Assembly (NCBI RefSeq): GCF_002079055.1
Contig: NC_047493.1
Location: 310,001-374,000, forward strand
Direction of reading: 5' to 3'
DNA length: 64,000 nucleotides
Source of the DNA: Saccharomyces paradoxus
Lineage: Eukaryota; Ascomycota; Saccharomycetes; Saccharomycetales; Saccharomycetaceae
Part shown: positions 19,039-29,975 of the stretch, in pieces
Position numbering within the stretch: position 1 is the first letter of the stretch
How the letters are laid out: each line of letters starts with the position of its first letter
Program-made: the position numbers and the translations under genes
Notes under the pieces: model-generated
Told to the model about the DNA's origin: nothing
Database searches by the model: none
Seen by the model: only the letters and a program-made list of their open reading frames with translations

Positions 19039-22000
19039 TTATCCCTTTACAGTTTCTGGGACTTTGAAATTGTGGGCTCTGCCTTCTTCATATACACTGT
19101 TCAGGACCTTGTCAAAAATAGTTTTCTGTTTCAAGTCGAGATATTTTCTGTAAAGAATTAAGGCGGTATGGGCATCCTCAATCGAATCGTGATTTCCCTC
19201 TTGGATATTCATTCCTAACAACACATATGCCAAATAACGCAATGAAAGATATCTCTTTCCTTGTAGGAAGTATATGGCAGTGTCGCGAATTTGGTTTCTC
19301 GGGACATTAATATTGATGTGCTTAAAGTCGTTATTCAAACCATGACCAACAAATACACACCCAAGCTGCATTAGCAGCCAGACTTTCCGATATACGACGT
19401 TTCTTTTCACAAGCCTTTTAGTACTCTTTTCAGGGTCCAAGTCACCGGGAAGTATTCCACTGTATCTTGTTAAATAGTCTTCTATGTGGTTCGTGTTTAC
19501 CACGTAATCGTCGACGAAGGGTACCCCATATAGTTCCCCTTCTTCGCCTCTAATGATGGATATTCTGGCTAAAGCAGTTCTTTTAGGTCTGATAATACTT
19601 CTGATTCCTTGGTGATCAATTTCACACAGTTCGCTTTGTAATGAGACAAATTCGGCATCGATGGCGACCAAGGTTCCAGATTTTGGTGCTTCATCATGCG
19701 TTAATAACTTATATTCACGTCTTGCAGTATTTCTTATTCCGTTTGCGAAATAATCACGAAACAGTATATCATAGTTGATGGAGTACGTATCAACAGAAAA
19801 GAAAGGTTTCCGTAGTTCCTCCGCGTCACAATATATGATAATTTCTGGTGTCTTCCAAGGGTACGACATCTTAAGCGCCTCTTCTTCTGAAATCTCAACA
19901 ACCAAATAATCATTAAACATGAGCCACTTGAAGCCATTCTCCTTTGGATTATATTTTCTGATGTATGTTACTAAACGTGTCTCGTTATTGTTATCAGTGA
20001 TTTTAGCTACGTAACCATTCAATTCGTATTTAAATATGTGGCTTGTGCCTTTCAACTCGGACGCCGTTGATCGTAGAACTGCCTTGTTTTTTATGATGCT
20101 TCCATAAAATTCACTGGTCAACCAGTTCTTCGATGATCTTATGTTAGACAATTCGGCATCTAATAGCGATAACTCCAATGATAGTACTGAAGGCAAATTC
20201 TTGACAGTGCACTCCTGGGTGATAATCTCGGTTTTGCCACAGGTGGGGCAAATACTGTTCCTTTGAGTTACGCTTTTCATAGCGTACTCAATGTATGGCA
20301 AAATGTTTTGTCCATTACTCTTCTTGTTCAATTGTTTGATCACCGTTTTATTGATTCCTGATATTGATAAGGAGGGTAGAAGTTTGACGGTAGTGTCGTA
20401 GTGATCACAGCTGCACTCTGTTCTTATTTCTGTTTCCAAACCAAAGCATTGATTTAGGGTGATATTATGGTTAACAGTTTGCGCTTCCTCCTTGATTAGT
20501 TGTGACAGCAGGAATCTGTTGAACTTTTGAGGCATATTGCGTTTAATACTTTCAGAGGAATTAAAATCTTCAATGCTTTCCCCTATGCACAGAGATTCTA
20601 AATACTCTTCTAAGTGCTCTTGTGGTGCATCGTTATGTAACTGTCTTTGATCAGTCAAGGATTTCAATGATGCTTGGAAGTTAGAAGAGCTACATATCTT
20701 TCCATGTGATCTTTCCATCATATCGAAGAGGTAGCCGAGATCGGTTAATAAGGTTGTTTCGAAATTTTCATCTTTCAAACACCCGACAACGAAGTTAAAC
20801 ATTTCCGGAATAAAGCGATACAATTGTATGATAGCATTTGTATAGTGATTATCAACATCTGGATCCAATCCAGAATATTCAGTGTTATTAAAGGGCTTGA
20901 AATCAAAATTATCCGTACCAAATCTACCTGATGTCAGTGGAAGTCTACTGTACGCGGGAGGTACTTCGTACTTATTGATTGCAGTATACGTCTGTATATC
21001 ACTGGTTTCTAAACCGGTTGTTATCTGTTTCCTTAAATCTGTTAGGCAAACGTAATCTGGTACAGCGTTTCTCATGCCATATTTGGTGCGATCATATCTT
21101 AGCAGGGGGAATTCTTGTGTGCTCAACTTCTCGTTTTGACTTGAGATCACAGCAGTGTTACTTTTTAGTTTGCCGCTCGATGGTAAGGGCGCCTTACCTG
21201 TTAACTGTGGTATGGTGCCTTCACTTTTAAATACCACATGAGGCCACGCAGATAAAAGCTTATCAAGATAATAAGGCATGCCTACAGAACTCAATGGATA
21301 AGTTTCATCGTCGACAGATATAGGGGCGTCAGAGGTAATGTCGTTAAAATAATCAGGATATGCCAGCATTTCGGGGGTATTGGTAAACATTCCCATATTG
21401 TTTGACGATCTCCTCCATGTGTCTAGGTGGTTATCGGCCTCTAGTATGCCCAATACATCACCATTGGGGGATAAAGATAACTTTTTAATTGATTGGCAAG
21501 GATGAACATATTGTGTCCTTAAAGTGGGATTCGAAAGATCGATAAAATCAAAAGAGCCAGAACTGGAGGCGACGATCATAACAGTAGGAAGTAATGGATG
21601 TAATTGAACAAAGTCCGCACCTCCAGAACCCATAGTTGTTCCTTTAGAAAACGAAACAGGAGGGAGTTGGCGCATTGTTCTTAGGTCGTAAACATTCACA
21701 AACGGGTCCGCGTATAAATTATAAAATCTCTTGGACTTCCCTACCGTGACTAAGGTATTATCACGTAAATCCATAGCGGATATGGATGCAGAGTGTGCAT
21801 TAAATGATTTAATTGTACGATTGGATGTTGGGTCTAGCAAATCTACAGTCCCTGTTTGTCTTCCGATAGACAATACTTTATTATTAGAGCACAGTAACTT
21901 CACTTTAGATGAATAATTCAAAAGTGAATCCAAACAACCCTTGTTCAAGTCAATGGACGCAATCCCCCAATTTGTGTTATCACCCCCACAGTAAATATTG

Positions 22001-22386
22001 TTTTTCAGTGAATGAGGAGAATAGCACATGGTGTTCAATTCGCTAAATGCAGCAATATCGATACTAGTCAGATTCAGTTTAGTAACACCTCTTCTATTAG
22101 CAAAGTGTAATGAATCTTCACTAATAGATAGGATACCATCCCGATGACTAAGGATATCCTTCACAGAATTTCCACCTATGTGACCCCTATATCTTGTATA
22201 AAGTTGGAATGTTGGATCATATGAGGAAATGCAACCATAGCTGTCTCCACTCCAAATTAAATTTGCCTTCTCATCGAAGCTAATCGCTGTAACTTCCTTA
22301 TCCCTATTATCGAAGCGAAAGTATGGTTTCTTCAAGTGTTCCGAAAGATCAACAGGATTGTTGAAGAAATGCTGCCAATTATTCAT
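19039..22386 (-). CDS. PAN2: Poly(A) nuclease catalytic subunit Pan2
   Basis: Pan2 is the catalytic subunit of the Pan2-Pan3 deadenylase that trims mRNA poly(A) tails. The 1115-residue protein begins with a WD40 region (about residues 1-340), followed by a linker that in the family binds Pan3, a ubiquitin-hydrolase-like domain without protease function (about 460-840, with CSCDH and CPTCGK zinc-type cysteines), and a DEDD exonuclease domain (about 905-1085). Catalytic acids are visible: Asp910 and Glu912 in AIDAEFVS, Asp1020 in HGLNNDFKH, and Asp1071 in HDSIEDAHTAL. Length equals the S. cerevisiae protein. It is head-to-head with SPC105. Confidence 0.97.
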   Translation of the reverse strand: MNNWQHFFNNPVDLSEHLKKPYFRFDNRDKEVTAISFDEKANLIWSGDSYGCISSYDPTFQLYTRYRGHIGGNSVKDILSHRDGILSISEDSLHFANRRGVTKLNLTSIDIAAFSELNTMCYSPHSLKNNIYCGGDNTNWGIASIDLNKGCLDSLLNYSSKVKLLCSNNKVLSIGRQTGTVDLLDPTSNRTIKSFNAHSASISAMDLRDNTLVTVGKSKRFYNLYADPFVNVYDLRTMRQLPPVSFSKGTTMGSGGADFVQLHPLLPTVMIVASSSGSFDFIDLSNPTLRTQYVHPCQSIKKLSLSPNGDVLGILEADNHLDTWRRSSNNMGMFTNTPEMLAYPDYFNDITSDAPISVDDETYPLSSVGMPYYLDKLLSAWPHVVFKSEGTIPQLTGKAPLPSSGKLKSNTAVISSQNEKLSTQEFPLLRYDRTKYGMRNAVPDYVCLTDLRKQITTGLETSDIQTYTAINKYEVPPAYSRLPLTSGRFGTDNFDFKPFNNTEYSGLDPDVDNHYTNAIIQLYRFIPEMFNFVVGCLKDENFETTLLTDLGYLFDMMERSHGKICSSSNFQASLKSLTDQRQLHNDAPQEHLEEYLESLCIGESIEDFNSSESIKRNMPQKFNRFLLSQLIKEEAQTVNHNITLNQCFGLETEIRTECSCDHYDTTVKLLPSLSISGINKTVIKQLNKKSNGQNILPYIEYAMKSVTQRNSICPTCGKTEIITQECTVKNLPSVLSLELSLLDAELSNIRSSKNWLTSEFYGSIIKNKAVLRSTASELKGTSHIFKYELNGYVAKITDNNNETRLVTYIRKYNPKENGFKWLMFNDYLVVEISEEEALKMSYPWKTPEIIIYCDAEELRKPFFSVDTYSINYDILFRDYFANGIRNTARREYKLLTHDEAPKSGTLVAIDAEFVSLQSELCEIDHQGIRSIIRPKRTALARISIIRGEEGELYGVPFVDDYVVNTNHIEDYLTRYSGILPGDLDPEKSTKRLVKRNVVYRKVWLLMQLGCVFVGHGLNNDFKHININVPRNQIRDTAIYFLQGKRYLSLRYLAYVLLGMNIQEGNHDSIEDAHTALILYRKYLDLKQKTIFDKVLNSVYEEGRAHNFKVPETVKG

Positions 22387-22797
22387 AATACATTCACCAT
22401 TCAGAAACTCAGTATAGCAATTGTCTTCTAGTAATCTCTTGATGTGTAATGTTGTTCAAAACAAAAAAATAAGCAAATAAAAAACAGTCAGAATGTAAAA
22501 ATAAGTCTTAGAAGTGAACGTGTATTGTATGACAAGGATGTATCTCTTGGGGGTTCTATTTTTAGTGCTTCTCTATGCCACACAATATAATATTTCCTAT
22601 ATATTCTAATGTTAAAAGCATGTTCCTTTTTCGTTATTCTCTCATTGAAAAAACAGTACGCGAAAGAGAAAGGCGCCACCCGCCCCGAGAAAGAATACAA
22701 ATAGGTAAACACATGGCAAAACAAAGGCTATTCAAACACACGTACTCAGAGATTGAGCCCTTAGCAACCGTCCTTGTGATACTTAGGTGAGCTAACA
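22387..22797. promoter_or_regulatory. Divergent PAN2/SPC105 promoter
   Basis: The 411-bp gap separates two divergently transcribed genes. One exact SCB-type core CGCGAAA occurs at 22659-22665, about 135 bases before SPC105, which could tie this kinetochore gene to the cell cycle. No other feature is supported. Confidence 0.45.
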
Positions 22798-25551
22798 ATG
22801 AATTTAGACGAAAGAGGCAGAAACGGGGGAAAAGAGAAGGATATAGGCCCTGGGAAAGGCATCCTGAAACAGAACCAAAACCCGCAAACGACTTCAAGCT
22901 TTCTAGAGAACTCAGGTGTTCGCATTCCCACCAGGATAATAACAAAAAAGGACATCTTGGATGGCAGTAACACGACATCTAGGATCAACACTTCCAATTT
23001 ACAAAATAAGGTAAAGAGAAGAGTTTCTTTTGCGCCCGATGTTACGTTGCACAGTTTTACATTCGTACCGGAGCAAAACAATGAAATTAAGGAACCAAGA
23101 CGTAGGAAAACTTTGACTAACAGCCCCACAAAAAGGTCTAGTCAAGAGGAGCCTCTCGTAACGTCTACTCAAATCGATGATGTTCGTACGAAAGAAAAAA
23201 CAGTGGCGGAAGACGATTCCGATGCATCTGGAATGGAATTGACAGAACCTATAGTGGCGATGCCGGATAGTAACAAGGCCCCACAACACGATCCCGTTTC
23301 AATGGAAATGACTGAAGTTTTTCCTCGGAGTGTCAGACAAGAAGGTCCAGATGTCGGAGGAGAAAATACTGAGTCATCTCAACAAATCAGTGATGCCGAG
23401 GCAGTACGAGAGGAAACAATGGAATTGACCGCCATACATAATGTACACCACTATGATTCTATTACAGAAAATATGGTAGAAGGCGAACCTATAGACTTGA
23501 CGGAATATGAGTCTAGGCCGTACGTTCCAAACAGTGTCATACACAGTTCTATCAGATCTTCTGATCATAATGTGGAAAAAAGGAACGATAAGGGAGATGT
23601 CTTGAATCCTGTAAATAAGATGACTTCCTCTCAGCCGATGGAAATTACAGAGGTATTCCATGCTGATTTACATAACCCTGTGGGTGTACAGGGCGAAATC
23701 AATATCAGTGATGACGGTAATGAGATGGAACTTACGCAAATACAGACAAATTTTGACCGGGACAATTACCGTCGTGATGAACCTTCTAACGAGAAGGATG
23801 TACTATCTCCAAACAAAAGGCGTAAATTGGATACTGATCTTGATTATGCTACACCGGTTACCACGCCTGTCAAAGGTGTAAGGGATACCAGCGTAGAGAA
23901 CGATGATGGTGATTTAGAGATGATGGAAAAAATGTCACCAATCACATTTAGTGACGTTGACAACAAGGTCGGGACCAGATCCAATCATGCGTCCACCATC
24001 GAAACCGGTATAGGGGACACTAGCGTGGGAATTGCGACAGACAACGAAGAACATACGGGAGATGGAGATGATGACGGAAACAAAATGGTTGAGACAATAG
24101 CATTTCCCGAAGTAGGCAAGAAAGGGCAATCTACTATTGCGCTGCCTACTCGGGACTACACTTTACGAGAATTTATAAATGAAGTGGGAGTGGGGTTTCT
24201 AGATACTAAACTGATAGATCATCTTGACAAGAAAGTTGATTTCCCACTCAACAGCTTCAACCTTGTGGAAAATCAAAGGATAGATAACATATTTTCTTCC
24301 TACTATATTGATATACCCATTTTGGAAGTGGAAGCTTTCAGATGCAAGGAGCTTTGGAGAAGTATTAATGAGTCCAAGAATAAATTCAAGGACTTTGAGG
24401 CCCAAATTGATCAATCCCACCCTCCTCTTCTACTCCAAGAGTATTTTTCTTCCAATGAGAAAATGAAGCAATTAATGAGAGACCAGCTGCAACTAGTTAA
24501 AGGATATTCAAAATTGGAAGCAGCAATGGAATGGTATGAATGGAGGAAAAAACAACTAAACGGTTTGGAATTGATTTTAGCAGAGAATTTAACTATCTTG
24601 AAAGGAGAATACGAAAAATTAAATGAAGAGGTTGAAAAAGTTAACAGCATCAGAGGCAAAATACGAAAACTTAATACAGCAATAAAGGAAGAGATAAAAT
24701 CTTTGAAAGATTCACCATCCGATTCTTATAAGCCTACTTTAATGAATACGATAAAAATTGAGGCTTTTAAACAAGAGTTGATGAAACATTCCATATCGTT
24801 AAGTTCATCCAATGATTTTACTCAAGAGATGCATTCCATTAAACTGGCTATTGCAGAAAAATCTAATGATTTGTTGACTTTAAGAAATGAGATCGCTTCT
24901 ATAGACAAGAAAATAGAAAAACGAAAACTATTCACACGTTTTGACTTGCCGAAACTACGAGATACTCTTAAAATTTTAGAGTCTTTAACGGGGGTACGCT
25001 TTTTGAAATTCTCAAAGGCAACACTTTCAATTGAATTTCTTCAATTGGATGATTTGAGAGTGGATATTGATTTAGCAACCTTTAAAAATAATCCGTTAAA
25101 GTCTATGAAGGTTACGAATGACGGCAATAAAGATCATGTGAGTTACCACTTATTCATAATGTTGTTGAGGAATGTTGACGCGGAACATCAGGAGAACTTG
25201 CTTTCGAACCTTTTTCTTGCCATGAAAAAGTGGAGGCCATTGTTAAAATATATAAAATTATTGAAGCTTTTATTTCCGGTAAATATCATTCAAACCGAGG
25301 GACGAGAAGCAATTTTGCAGTTCAAGGACTATGATAGAAGGAATAAGACTGCAGTTTTTTACGGTATATCCTTTGTCTCGTTTGCTCAGGGAGTATTCTC
25401 GGAAAGTGGACAAATTCCAATGAAAGTTCACATAACTACTCACCAAGATTACTCACCGTCTCGGGAAGTACTCTCTGATAGGATAATTCACAAGATTAGT
25501 GGCATCCTTCCTTCATTTACTAAAAGTAGAATACATTTAGAATTTATATAA
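22798..25551 (+). CDS. SPC105: Kinetochore scaffold Spc105 (KNL1)
   Basis: Spc105 is the KNL1 subunit of the outer kinetochore, which recruits Bub1-Bub3 and PP1. The 917-residue protein carries a PP1 docking motif RVSF at residues 75-78 within a basic patch. MELT-type repeats, which Mps1 phosphorylates, follow: MELT 146-149, MEMT 169-172, MELT 208-211, IDLT 232-235, MEIT 281-284 and MELT 310-313. The amino half is otherwise disordered and acidic. Coiled-coil helices lie at about 515-735 and the C-terminal part forms the RWD region that binds the Mis12/MIND complex. Length equals the S. cerevisiae protein. Confidence 0.97.
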   Translation: MNLDERGRNGGKEKDIGPGKGILKQNQNPQTTSSFLENSGVRIPTRIITKKDILDGSNTTSRINTSNLQNKVKRRVSFAPDVTLHSFTFVPEQNNEIKEPRRRKTLTNSPTKRSSQEEPLVTSTQIDDVRTKEKTVAEDDSDASGMELTEPIVAMPDSNKAPQHDPVSMEMTEVFPRSVRQEGPDVGGENTESSQQISDAEAVREETMELTAIHNVHHYDSITENMVEGEPIDLTEYESRPYVPNSVIHSSIRSSDHNVEKRNDKGDVLNPVNKMTSSQPMEITEVFHADLHNPVGVQGEINISDDGNEMELTQIQTNFDRDNYRRDEPSNEKDVLSPNKRRKLDTDLDYATPVTTPVKGVRDTSVENDDGDLEMMEKMSPITFSDVDNKVGTRSNHASTIETGIGDTSVGIATDNEEHTGDGDDDGNKMVETIAFPEVGKKGQSTIALPTRDYTLREFINEVGVGFLDTKLIDHLDKKVDFPLNSFNLVENQRIDNIFSSYYIDIPILEVEAFRCKELWRSINESKNKFKDFEAQIDQSHPPLLLQEYFSSNEKMKQLMRDQLQLVKGYSKLEAAMEWYEWRKKQLNGLELILAENLTILKGEYEKLNEEVEKVNSIRGKIRKLNTAIKEEIKSLKDSPSDSYKPTLMNTIKIEAFKQELMKHSISLSSSNDFTQEMHSIKLAIAEKSNDLLTLRNEIASIDKKIEKRKLFTRFDLPKLRDTLKILESLTGVRFLKFSKATLSIEFLQLDDLRVDIDLATFKNNPLKSMKVTNDGNKDHVSYHLFIMLLRNVDAEHQENLLSNLFLAMKKWRPLLKYIKLLKLLFPVNIIQTEGREAILQFKDYDRRNKTAVFYGISFVSFAQGVFSESGQIPMKVHITTHQDYSPSREVLSDRIIHKISGILPSFTKSRIHLEFI

Positions 25552-25818
25552 GGTCCCTCATAGCAAGACGATGGATGACTAGTAATATCTCATCACTTTT
25601 TTTAGTTTTTGACGGAAGATTTTTAACTGCCCCGCCGGCAGGAAAGCTCAAACATTTTGAAGAAAAGCTCGAAAAAATTTTGGACAAAAACAACAATCAC
25701 ATCACCTTTGATAAAATAAATAATTAGGAGGGATTAACTCACTTGCGCTTTTCTGTTATCGTTTACAATTATTATTGCTTTTTAGAATCACTAGCAAGGG
25801 AGAACCAATAGGCACCTT

Positions 25819-28800
25819 ATGTTCAATAAAAGCGTAAATAGTGGTTTCACCTTCGGAAACCAAAACACATCCACACCGACGTCAACTCCGGCACAGCCTT
25901 CCAGTTCCCTTCAATTCCCTCAAAAATCTACTGGGTTATTTGGGAACGTCAACGCTAATGCAAACACTTCAACACCTAGCCCATCTGGTGGACTGTTCAA
26001 TGTCAATTCTAACGCCAATACTATAAATCAACAACCGGCTAACAATTTGTTATTAGGAAATAAACCGGCACAACCGCCAGGGGGTTTGTTTGGCGGTGCA
26101 AACAATTCCACTTCTAAAAGTACCGGAAGCTTATTTGGAAATAATAGTTCCACGACAAATTCTACGGGCTCTACAGGTTTGTTCGGGAATAATTCTACCG
26201 GACCTGCCGTAACAAATGGCGGTTTGTTTGGTAATGGAAATAATAACAATATAACTTCTGCTACGCAAAACGGTGGTCTGTTCGGTAAACCTACTACAAC
26301 CCCTGCTGGTACTGGGAGCCTGTTTGGAAATTCTTCATCAACAAACTCAACGACAGGATTATTTGGATCGAATAATACGCAGGGCTCTACAAGCCTTTTT
26401 GGTCAAAAGCCGGGGGCTTCAATGACTGGTGGATTGCCTGGAAATAATGGTGTTCCATTTGCAAGATCTGGCGAAACTGCTGGGAGTATGTCAACCAACC
26501 CATATGGAATTAACATAAGTAATGTTCCTATGTCAGTAGTTGACATGCCAAAATCTATTACGTCTTCTCTGACAGACGGAAATGGCAAGTCACACGTGGC
26601 ATCCAAACCAATTGAAAATAAAAGGACATATTCATTTTCTTCCACGATTCCAGGGAATTCTCCTTTACCACGCGTATCACAGTCAAGCTTAGTGACTAGA
26701 CTAAGCACGAGACTGAAAGCCACCCAAAAAAGTACGCCATCGAACGAAATATTTTCACCTTCATACACTAAACCGTGGTTGAATGGAGCGAGTTCAGCTC
26801 CCTTAATGAAGGACTTCTCTGCTTCCAAGATAACACCTTTGGGCTTAAATGAAAACGGCAACTTCCCCACAAACGGCTTCACTTTCCTATCCTCTCAAAA
26901 GGCCGACCTGTCAGAACTGCGTAAGTTGAAGATTGATTCCAATAGAAGCGCAGCAAAAAAATTAAAGCTGCTGTCTGGGGGTCCTGCTATCACAAAAACC
27001 CATATGCAGGACGAAAAAGCTTCATTGAAAAATGAGTCCGTCGCAAATACTGATAATATCACTCACGCCAACAGCAAAGAAAATAAAGACATTAACATGG
27101 ATGATACTTATTTAAATGGAAAGGATCAATCGAATAACTTGAATACTAAACAAGACGGTGAGAATACTGTACAACATGAAAACTTATCAAATTCAGGTTA
27201 TTGGTGTTCCCCTTCCCCAGAGCAGCTAGAGCATTTATCATTGAAGCAGTTAGCCGCCGTTTCAAATTTTGTTATAGGGAGAAGAGGTTATGGTTGTATT
27301 ACATTTCAACATGATGTGGATCTTACTGCCTTTATCAAAAGTTTTAGGGAAGAACTATTTGGTAAAACCGTAATATTTCGTTCCTCCAAGACAGTAGAAG
27401 TATATCCTGACGAAGCTACTAAGCCCATTATTGGGCATGGACTAAACGTTCCTGCTATCATTACTCTAGAGAACGTTTATCCTGTGGATAAAAAAACAAA
27501 AAAACCAATGAAGGATACTACGAAGTTTGCTGAATTTCAGATTTTGGACAAGAAACTCAGGAATATGAGGGAAATGAACTTTATATCCTATAACCCCTTT
27601 GGTGGGACTTGGACTTTCAAGGTGAACCATTTTAGCATTTGGGGTTTAGTTAATGAAGAAGACGCGGAAATAGATGACGGAGATTTAAGTAAACAAGAAG
27701 ACATAAGTGAGCAACCATCGAAAAGGGTACGCACGTTAGCACAGTCGAAGCCCCCGAGTGAAGAGGTTGTTCTCAAAACAAATGGTACATTTGGAACTTT
27801 AACTGGTAGGGACGACTCTATCATTGAGGAAAAAGCATACGAACCCGATTTATCTGATGCAGACTTTGAGGGTATTGAAGTTTCCCCTAAGCTTGATGTT
27901 TCAAAAGACTGGGTAGAGCAATTAATTCTAGCTGGGTCCTCATTACGTTCCGTGTTTACTCCTTCTCAAGAATTTGTCGGATCATGTCAAAATGAAATAG
28001 ATTTACTATTCTCTGAATACAATGATGAAATGGATAAGGTAAAAAATATTATGAAGGAAAGAAGATTTACTGCGCCTTATACATTTGCCAAATTTTCAAC
28101 AGGTTCGATGCTACTGACAAAGGACATTGTTGGTAAATCGGGCGTTTCAATTCGGCGTTTACCAACTGAGTTGCAAAGAGAATTTTTATTCAATGACATG
28201 TACTTAGGTAAAGAAATTGAAAAAGTTGCTATCGAATCGAGGAAATCAAATTCGTACCCACAGATTACTGAGAGTTCTTTGCTCTTCAAAGACGTTTTAG
28301 ATTATATGGAAAAATCCTCTAGTGATTACAACCTATGGAAGCTTTCATCTATTTTATTCGACCCTGTCTCTTACCCATATAAGACTGACAATGATCAAGC
28401 AAAAGTGGCATTATTAAAAAACGAAAGGCATCGTCAATTAACTTCATGGATTGTTGGTCAAATATCTCCGGAAATTAAAGAAAAAATTAAGAATTCTTCA
28501 AACAAAATAGAACAAATATTCCTATATTTGCTGTTGAATGACGTTGTAAGGGCATCTAAGCTAGCGATTGAATCTAAAAATGGCCATTTGAGCGTGTTGA
28601 TATCCTATTTAGGTTCAAATGATCCCAGAATACGTGATTTAGCGGAACTACAATTGCAAAAGTGGTCAACTGGCGGCTGTAGTATTGATAAGTATATTTC
28701 GAAGATTTACAAATTATTAAGCGGTTCACCTTTTGAAGGTATATTTTCTCTTAAAAACCTTGAAAGTGAATTCAGTTGGTTGTGTCTTTTGAATTTGACA

Positions 28801-29772
28801 CTATGCTATGGCCAGATAGATGAGTATTCCTTAGAATCTCTCGTGCAATCGCATTTGGACAAGTTTTCTTTACCCTATGATGATCCTATTGGAGTTATTT
28901 TTCAACTATATGCTGCTAACGAAAATACAGAAAAGCTCTACAAGGATGTTAGGCAAAAAACCAAAGCTTTGGACGTTCAGTTTTGCTGGTACTTGATCCA
29001 AACATTGAGATTCAATAAGATACGCATTTTTTCAAAAGAGACCAGCGATGAAGCTACATTTGCATTCGCCGCTCAACTAGAATTTGCACAATTACATGGA
29101 CATTCTCTCTTTGTTTCCTGCTTTTTAAATAACGACAAGGCTGCAGAAGATATCATTAAAAGACTTGTTATGCGTGAAATAACATTGCTAAGAACCCCTC
29201 CAAATGATCACATCTTAAATAGATTGAAGATCCCTTCGCAATTGATATTCAATTCTCGGGCTTTGAAGGATAGATATGAAGGCGATTACCTTTCTGAAGT
29301 GCAAAATCTACTCCAGGGTTCTTCTTATGATTTGGCAGAAAAGACGATTGTTACAGCATTGGGGCCAAGGCTCTTGTTATCAAATGATCCCATACAGAAT
29401 AATGAATTGAAAACTCTAAGGAGAATTCTTAACGAATTTCCAGATTCTGAGAGAGATAAATGGAGCGTAAGTATAAATGTATTTGAAGACTATCTGAAGC
29501 TTGCGTTGGATAATGTTGAAACGCCGAAAACAATCGATTCCTTGATTAGTGGCATGAAGATATTTTACGATAAGTGTAAGCATAGTCGTGAAGTGCCCGC
29601 ATGTTGTAATGTTATGTCCCAAGAGATTGTTTCGAAAATACTGAAAATAAACAGTTCTTCGATCGGCGACTTAAAGGGCAAATTGCTTGACCTTCCCCTA
29701 GGGCAGCCAGAAAAGGCATACTTAAAGGGCGAGCTTGCGCAAGATTTAATGAAATGTACATATAAGACGTAA
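25819..29772 (+). CDS. NUP145: Self-cleaving nucleoporin Nup145 (Nup145N + Nup145C)
   Basis: This 1317-residue precursor gives two nucleoporins. The amino-terminal region is rich in FG repeats: six GLFG and three SLFG cores in the first 200 residues. It is followed by an Asn/Ser-rich linker and the autoproteolytic domain. The cleavage triad His-Phe-Ser is present in KVNHFSIWG, with the bond between Phe605 and Ser606, as in S. cerevisiae. Nup145C (from Ser606) is acidic at first and then alpha-helical (ACE1 fold), a core member of the Y-shaped Nup84 complex, the same complex as SEH1 in this window. Length equals the S. cerevisiae protein. Confidence 0.98.
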   Translation: MFNKSVNSGFTFGNQNTSTPTSTPAQPSSSLQFPQKSTGLFGNVNANANTSTPSPSGGLFNVNSNANTINQQPANNLLLGNKPAQPPGGLFGGANNSTSKSTGSLFGNNSSTTNSTGSTGLFGNNSTGPAVTNGGLFGNGNNNNITSATQNGGLFGKPTTTPAGTGSLFGNSSSTNSTTGLFGSNNTQGSTSLFGQKPGASMTGGLPGNNGVPFARSGETAGSMSTNPYGINISNVPMSVVDMPKSITSSLTDGNGKSHVASKPIENKRTYSFSSTIPGNSPLPRVSQSSLVTRLSTRLKATQKSTPSNEIFSPSYTKPWLNGASSAPLMKDFSASKITPLGLNENGNFPTNGFTFLSSQKADLSELRKLKIDSNRSAAKKLKLLSGGPAITKTHMQDEKASLKNESVANTDNITHANSKENKDINMDDTYLNGKDQSNNLNTKQDGENTVQHENLSNSGYWCSPSPEQLEHLSLKQLAAVSNFVIGRRGYGCITFQHDVDLTAFIKSFREELFGKTVIFRSSKTVEVYPDEATKPIIGHGLNVPAIITLENVYPVDKKTKKPMKDTTKFAEFQILDKKLRNMREMNFISYNPFGGTWTFKVNHFSIWGLVNEEDAEIDDGDLSKQEDISEQPSKRVRTLAQSKPPSEEVVLKTNGTFGTLTGRDDSIIEEKAYEPDLSDADFEGIEVSPKLDVSKDWVEQLILAGSSLRSVFTPSQEFVGSCQNEIDLLFSEYNDEMDKVKNIMKERRFTAPYTFAKFSTGSMLLTKDIVGKSGVSIRRLPTELQREFLFNDMYLGKEIEKVAIESRKSNSYPQITESSLLFKDVLDYMEKSSSDYNLWKLSSILFDPVSYPYKTDNDQAKVALLKNERHRQLTSWIVGQISPEIKEKIKNSSNKIEQIFLYLLLNDVVRASKLAIESKNGHLSVLISYLGSNDPRIRDLAELQLQKWSTGGCSIDKYISKIYKLLSGSPFEGIFSLKNLESEFSWLCLLNLTLCYGQIDEYSLESLVQSHLDKFSLPYDDPIGVIFQLYAANENTEKLYKDVRQKTKALDVQFCWYLIQTLRFNKIRIFSKETSDEATFAFAAQLEFAQLHGHSLFVSCFLNNDKAAEDIIKRLVMREITLLRTPPNDHILNRLKIPSQLIFNSRALKDRYEGDYLSEVQNLLQGSSYDLAEKTIVTALGPRLLLSNDPIQNNELKTLRRILNEFPDSERDKWSVSINVFEDYLKLALDNVETPKTIDSLISGMKIFYDKCKHSREVPACCNVMSQEIVSKILKINSSSIGDLKGKLLDLPLGQPEKAYLKGELAQDLMKCTYKT

Positions 29773-29975
29773 GTAAATTATTTTTTATCTTTAAGAAAAA
29801 GGAAAATAGTAAGCAATGGACTGTACCCGACACTCCTAGAGTAATTAGTAGTATGTATATATTATGATAAAAAATGTTCTTCGGCGGGTATAGGGTCTAA
29901 GGACGATGATGTTTGTATTCTAATTGATTTGACCTCTGCGTCAATGCCATTCCTTTTACGCCTTCCGATCAATTA

